Source of the DNA: Frankia canadensis
Lineage (GTDB): Bacteria; Actinomycetota; Actinomycetes; Frankiales; Frankiaceae
Length of the DNA: 52,641 nt
Direction: 5' to 3'
NCBI RefSeq assembly: GCF_900197875.1
Contig: NZ_FZMO01000135.1
Span: 1-52,641 of the forward strand
Part shown: positions 49,309-52,641 of the stretch, piece after piece
Numbering within the stretch: position 1 is the first letter of the stretch
How the letters are laid out: each line of letters starts with the position of its first letter
Translations under genes and position numbers: made by a program
Notes under the pieces: model-generated
Seen by the model: the letters and a program-made list of their open reading frames with translations, nothing else
What the model was told of the DNA's origin: nothing
Databases searched by the model: none

Positions 49309-50381
49309 GCTCGCTGCTGATGATCGCCGCGACCGTCGCGCTGCTGGCGCTCAACGCGCTGTTCGTCGGCGCCGAGTTCGCGTTGATCTCCGCCCGGCGG
49401 ACGAGCATCGAGCCGATGGCCGAGTCCGGCTCGCGGCTGGCGAAGATCACCCTCGGTGCGATGGAGAACGTGTCGCTGCTGCTCGCCGGCGCGCAGCTTG
49501 GTGTCACCGTCTGCACCCTGGGGCTGGGCGCGCTCGGCGAGCCGGCGATCGCGCAACTGCTGCACGGCCCGTTCGAGGCCGCCGGGCTGCCCTCGGCGTT
49601 GCTGCACCCGCTGTCGTTCGCGATCTCCCTGGGCCTGGTGACGTTCCTGCACGTCGTCGTCGGCGAGATGGTGCCCAAGAACATCGCGCTGGCCCTGCCG
49701 GACCGGTCCGTGCTGCTGCTCGCCCCGCTGCTGGTCACCTTCGTGCGGCTCGGCAAGCCGGTGATCATCACGCTGAACGCGGTGGCGAGCCTGACGCTGC
49801 GGCTGGTCGGCGTGCAGCCCAAGGACGAGGTGGCCAGCGTGTTCACCCGCGACGAGGTGGCCGGCCTGATCGAGGAGTCGCACCGGGAGGGACTGCTCGC
49901 CGAGGACGAGCACGAGCTGCTCACCGGGGCGCTGTCGTTCGAGGAGCGCACCGCCCGCACCGTGCTGCTCGCCCCCGACGGGCTCGTCACGGTGCCGCCG
50001 ACGATCACCCCCCGCGAGGTCGAGCGGCTCGCCGCCCGGACCGGGTACACCCGCTTCCCGGTCCGCGCCGACGATGGCGCGGAGATGACCGGCTACCTGC
50101 ATCTCAAGGACGTCCTGGAGACCAGGTCGCAGCGGCGGGCAAGCCCTGTCGCGGCCAAGTGGATCCGACCGCTGGCGCATGTGGGCGCGGACGACAGCCT
50201 GCGCACCGCGCTCGCGACGATGCAGCATTCCGGCGCCCACCTCGCGCGGGTCACCGACGCGGACGGCGCGGTGCTGGGGCTGGTCGCGCTGGAGGACATC
50301 CTCGAGGAACTGGTCGGTGAGATCCGCGACGACGCGGTCCGCGGCGGCAGCGCGCATCGTCAGGAGCACCAGCCCGCCTGA
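49305..50381 (+). CDS. CNNM/HlyC-CorC family transporter, short form
   Basis: 358 residues. It has the DUF21 domain (GAEFALISARRTSIEPMAESG, GAQLGVTVCTLGLGALGEPA, GEMVPKNIALALPDRS) and two CBS domains (TVPPTITPREVERLAARTGYTRFPV, SLRTALATMQHSGAHLARV). The CorC_HlyC domain of its neighbour is absent. The two are adjacent paralogues that could form a heterodimer; that is inference. Coupled start (ATGA) and followed by a hairpin at 50389-50417. Confidence 0.9.
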   Translation: MSSLLMIAATVALLALNALFVGAEFALISARRTSIEPMAESGSRLAKITLGAMENVSLLLAGAQLGVTVCTLGLGALGEPAIAQLLHGPFEAAGLPSALLHPLSFAISLGLVTFLHVVVGEMVPKNIALALPDRSVLLLAPLLVTFVRLGKPVIITLNAVASLTLRLVGVQPKDEVASVFTRDEVAGLIEESHREGLLAEDEHELLTGALSFEERTARTVLLAPDGLVTVPPTITPREVERLAARTGYTRFPVRADDGAEMTGYLHLKDVLETRSQRRASPVAAKWIRPLAHVGADDSLRTALATMQHSGAHLARVTDADGAVLGLVALEDILEELVGEIRDDAVRGGSAHRQEHQPA

Positions 50382-50388
50382 GCACGGC

Positions 50389-50417
50389 CCCCGCCCGTCC
50401 GACGCGGACGGGCGGGG
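50389..50417. terminator. Hairpin between CNNM gene and methyltransferase gene
   Basis: CCCCGCCCGTCC (50389-50400) pairs perfectly with GGACGGGCGGGG (50406-50417), loop GACGC. It lies between two convergent stop codons and could serve both genes. Confidence 0.75.
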
Positions 50418-50447
50418 TCGGCCAGGAGCGGCCGGGCGCCGGCGGGA

Positions 50448-51269
50448 TCAGGTCCGCCGGGGCCCGCGGGCGACCACGACCGCCATCGACGGCGCCCACC
50501 AGTAGCTGCAGTCGTCCGGGGGGCGCAGACCGTCGACGACCTCGACGCTGAACGCGCGGAAGTGGCGCAGCAGGGCCCGCTGGTGACGCCGGGACAGGGA
50601 GTCGATCTCGTTCGAGTAGTAGGTGAACACGCCGTCGTCGGTCAGGTGCTCGGCGGCGTGCGGGAAGAAGTGCTCGGCGAACGTCGCGTCCCGCAGCACG
50701 TAGGCGTCGACCTCGGCCTCGTCCATGGGGTAGGTGTCGAACAGGATGCCGTCGAACCGGCCGAGGGCGGGCAGCGCGTCCTGCCAGCGCCCGGTGACGA
50801 TCTCGACGCCGCGCCGGCCGTCGGCGACCGCCCACTGCTCGGCGACCCGCGCGGTGCTCGGGTTCGCCTCGACGACGACGTGGCGGGCCGCTCCCGCCTC
50901 CTGCACGAATCCGGCGGACAGCCCCAGACCGAACCCGATCTCCAGCACGCTGCCGCCGGCGGCGGTGACCGACCGGGCCAGCGCCCGCATCAGTGGGGCC
51001 TCCCAGGTCTGCATCACCTCCTGCCCGGAGACGAGCAGGGTGCCGTCGACCACCGCGGGCTCGGCGACGTCGATGGCCGATTCGATGAGGGGGCGGGCGG
51101 CGCCGGGGACCATCGTCGCGGCGGCCTCGTCGAGGGCGCCGAGATCGGCGACGAACTCGTCGAGGGCCCGGTCAAGCAGGAAACGGCGCGGCTCGGGCGA
51201 TATCGGGGCGAGCAGGGACGAGCCGGTCGGGATGAGGGTCACCTCGAACTTCGCGGCGCGACGGAGCAC
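50448..51269 (-). CDS. Class I SAM-dependent methyltransferase
   Basis: 273 residues. The SAM-binding glycine motif is VLEIGFGLGLSAGFV, followed by HVVVEANPSTARVA, VTGRWQDALP and FDGILFDTYPMDE. This arrangement (GFGLG, RWQD, FDTYP) is that of guanidinoacetate/spermidine-type N-methyltransferase relatives; the substrate is open. A ~90-residue N-terminal helical region with VSGQEVMQTWEAPLM precedes it. The GTG at 51269 follows GGGAGG; GTG at 51242 is an alternative. It is convergent with the CNNM pair. Confidence 0.85.
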   Translation of the reverse strand: MLRRAAKFEVTLIPTGSSLLAPISPEPRRFLLDRALDEFVADLGALDEAAATMVPGAARPLIESAIDVAEPAVVDGTLLVSGQEVMQTWEAPLMRALARSVTAAGGSVLEIGFGLGLSAGFVQEAGAARHVVVEANPSTARVAEQWAVADGRRGVEIVTGRWQDALPALGRFDGILFDTYPMDEAEVDAYVLRDATFAEHFFPHAAEHLTDDGVFTYYSNEIDSLSRRHQRALLRHFRAFSVEVVDGLRPPDDCSYWWAPSMAVVVARGPRRT

Positions 51270-51712
51270 TCGACCTCCCAGGGCGGGGCGGCCATCCGAC
51301 ACCGGTCTGCGGCGACCCCGACGCGGAAAACGGGACGGGCCAGCCGGCCGCGCAGCCCGACGCGACGGCCGCCGGGTCGGCCGGACGTCGCGGCGCCGCG
51401 TCACACGCTAGTCACCACCGGCCGCGACCGGGCCAGGAACGGCGAAACCAGCCGCATCGCGACCTCCGCCACCCAGACCCGGACAAGACCCCGCCCCGGT
51501 GAGGCGGGGTTGGACGACCCGCTGTCCCCGGGCAGCCACCGGCGCCACCGGGGGCGTGTCAGGGCGTGTCGGTGTCACGACAAAGACGGGGCTGCCTCCC
51601 GTTTGCCCCTACTGGTATGAAGAGGTGGTAGACGGGTGTCCGCGGCGTCGGCCATGGTCACCGGGCCGGGGCAGGGGCATGCGGGGCCGCGAGGCCACCG
51701 CGGGAGTGGGGC
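51270..51712. other. Divergent intergenic stretch, nothing recognised
   Basis: 443 bp between the methyltransferase and the kinase. No small gene, hairpin or strong promoter could be supported. Confidence 0.45.
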
Positions 51713-52641
51713 ATGGTGACGGGGTCTTCGCCGCCTCCGCTGTCCGGGAACCAGGCGCGTCCGCTGCAGCCCGACGATCCCCGCCAGCTCGGCGCCTACC
51801 AGGTGATCGGGCGACTCGGCCAGGGCGGCATGGGCACGGTGTTCCTCGGCCGGGCGCCGGACGGCAGCGCCGTCGCGATCAAGGTGATCAGGCCGGAGCT
51901 CGCCCAGCGGCCCGAGTTCCGGGCCCGCTTCGCCCGCGAGGCGGAGAGCGCCCGCCGGGTGCGCCGGTTCACCACCGCCGCCGTTCTCGACGCCGATCCG
52001 CACGGCCCGCAGCCCTATCTGGTGACCGAGTTCGTCGAGGGCCCGACGCTGTCGCGGCACGTGGCGATCCGCGGGCCGATGCGCCCCGCCGACCTCGAGC
52101 AGCTCGCCGTGAGCGTGACGACGGCCCTGAGCGCCATCCACGCCGCGGGCATCGTCCACCGCGACCTCACCCCCGGCAACGTCCTGCTCTCCCCCGTCGG
52201 CCCCAAGGTCATCGACTTCGGCCTGGCCCGCGAGTACAACGCCGACACCGAGCTCAGCCGCAACGTCCGCCAGGCGATCGGCACCCCCGGCTACATGTCA
52301 CCGGAACAGATCATGGATGCCCCGATCACGTCGGCCGTGGACGTGTTCGCCTGGGGCGCGATCATGATCTACGCCGCGACCGGGCAGCCACCGTTCGGCA
52401 CCGGCCGGATGGAGGCGATCCTTTACCGCATCCTCAACGAGCCCCCGCAGCTCGGCGGCGTCAACGCGGAGCTGCGCGGGCTCGTCGAGGTCGCGATGGC
52501 GAAGGATCCCGCCGCCCGCCCGAGCGCCGAGGAACTGCGCACGGCGCTGATCGGTGGCACCACGCCGCCGGTCCGCCCGACCGGCCTCGCCGTCGCTCCC
52601 CCGCCCCCGGCGCGGACGTCGAGGGGGTCGAGGGGGTCGAG
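51713..52641 (+). CDS. Serine/threonine protein kinase (PknB-type), cut by window end
   Basis: About 309 residues visible; the frame is open to the end of the window. It has the glycine loop GRLGQGGMGTVFLG, Lys57 in VAIKV, and the DFG motif (168-170) with IGTPGYMSPEQ. The catalytic loop is HRDLTPGN (149-156), with Thr instead of the usual Lys after HRDL, a variant seen in a number of actinobacterial kinases. After the kinase domain the chain turns Pro-rich. Whether a membrane anchor or sensor follows cannot be seen. The ATG at 51713 is preceded by GGGAGTGGGG. Confidence 0.88.
   Translation, partial: MVTGSSPPPLSGNQARPLQPDDPRQLGAYQVIGRLGQGGMGTVFLGRAPDGSAVAIKVIRPELAQRPEFRARFAREAESARRVRRFTTAAVLDADPHGPQPYLVTEFVEGPTLSRHVAIRGPMRPADLEQLAVSVTTALSAIHAAGIVHRDLTPGNVLLSPVGPKVIDFGLAREYNADTELSRNVRQAIGTPGYMSPEQIMDAPITSAVDVFAWGAIMIYAATGQPPFGTGRMEAILYRILNEPPQLGGVNAELRGLVEVAMAKDPAARPSAEELRTALIGGTTPPVRPTGLAVAPPPPARTSRGSRGS
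52618..52641. repeat. 9-bp direct repeat at window end
   Basis: GTCGAGGGG is repeated at least 2.6 times (52618 onwards) within the kinase linker, and the array is cut by the window edge. Confidence 0.75.

Overview
The window looks like chromosome of a very GC-rich actinobacterium. The signs are strong third-position G/C bias, many GTG and one TTG start, a SARP regulator, a Pkn-type kinase, an MMPL transporter, adenosylcobalamin-dependent ribonucleotide reductase, and a ydaO-type riboswitch ahead of a secreted cell-wall lysozyme-like protein. The gene mix resembles Frankia and relatives, but that is inference; no rRNA or marker gene fixes the taxon.

Left part (1-16.4 kb): a TnpB-type transposase fragment at the edge, a small flavin-binding protein, about 1.8 kb of apparently non-coding DNA with an 18-bp tandem repeat, an orphan LuxR-type regulator, a DszA/NtaA-type flavin monooxygenase preceded by a candidate cysteine-rich leader peptide, a beta-carbonic anhydrase, a Tat-exported amidase, a divergent MMPL transporter / acyltransferase pair, a second GAF-LuxR regulator and a large TM0106-type RecB/RNase H/helicase fusion.

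Middle (16.8-34.3 kb): an acyl-CoA ligase-like protein coupled to prephenate dehydratase of proteobacterial type; NhaA convergent with a DsbA-like protein; a C-terminally shortened class II ribonucleotide reductase; a translationally coupled pxpABC 5-oxoprolinase operon overlapping a Nudix gene; a membrane protein; a polysaccharide deacetylase; a GntR regulator; CobL (cobalamin synthesis, consistent with the B12-dependent reductase); and a MatB-like acyl-CoA synthetase.

The most interesting region (34.3-41.8 kb): a compact lasso-peptide cluster on the minus strand, in the order SARP regulator - precursor A - cyclase C - B1 - B2 - ABC exporter D. The precursor has a canonical leader (YxxPxL, Gly, Phe, Thr at -2) and an anantin-like macrolactam start (Gly1/Asp8), but a predicted 41-residue core with a long glycine-rich tail, far longer than described lasso peptides known to me. 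A SARP-type operator (two heptads with 11-bp period, 8 bp from a -10 element) sits exactly between the SARP gene and the precursor. Just upstream lies a secreted lysozyme-like gene with a c-di-AMP (ydaO/yuaA) riboswitch and a promoter whose spacer is a perfect palindrome.

Right part (42-52.6 kb): a 15-cysteine copper-storage-like protein, an amidohydrolase lacking the usual metal-bridging lysine, a DUF309 protein, a thiolase, a DUF4232 protein, two coupled CNNM/CBS proteins, a methyltransferase and a truncated Ser/Thr kinase. Short tandem repeats with 15-18 bp period recur across the whole window, inside and outside genes.
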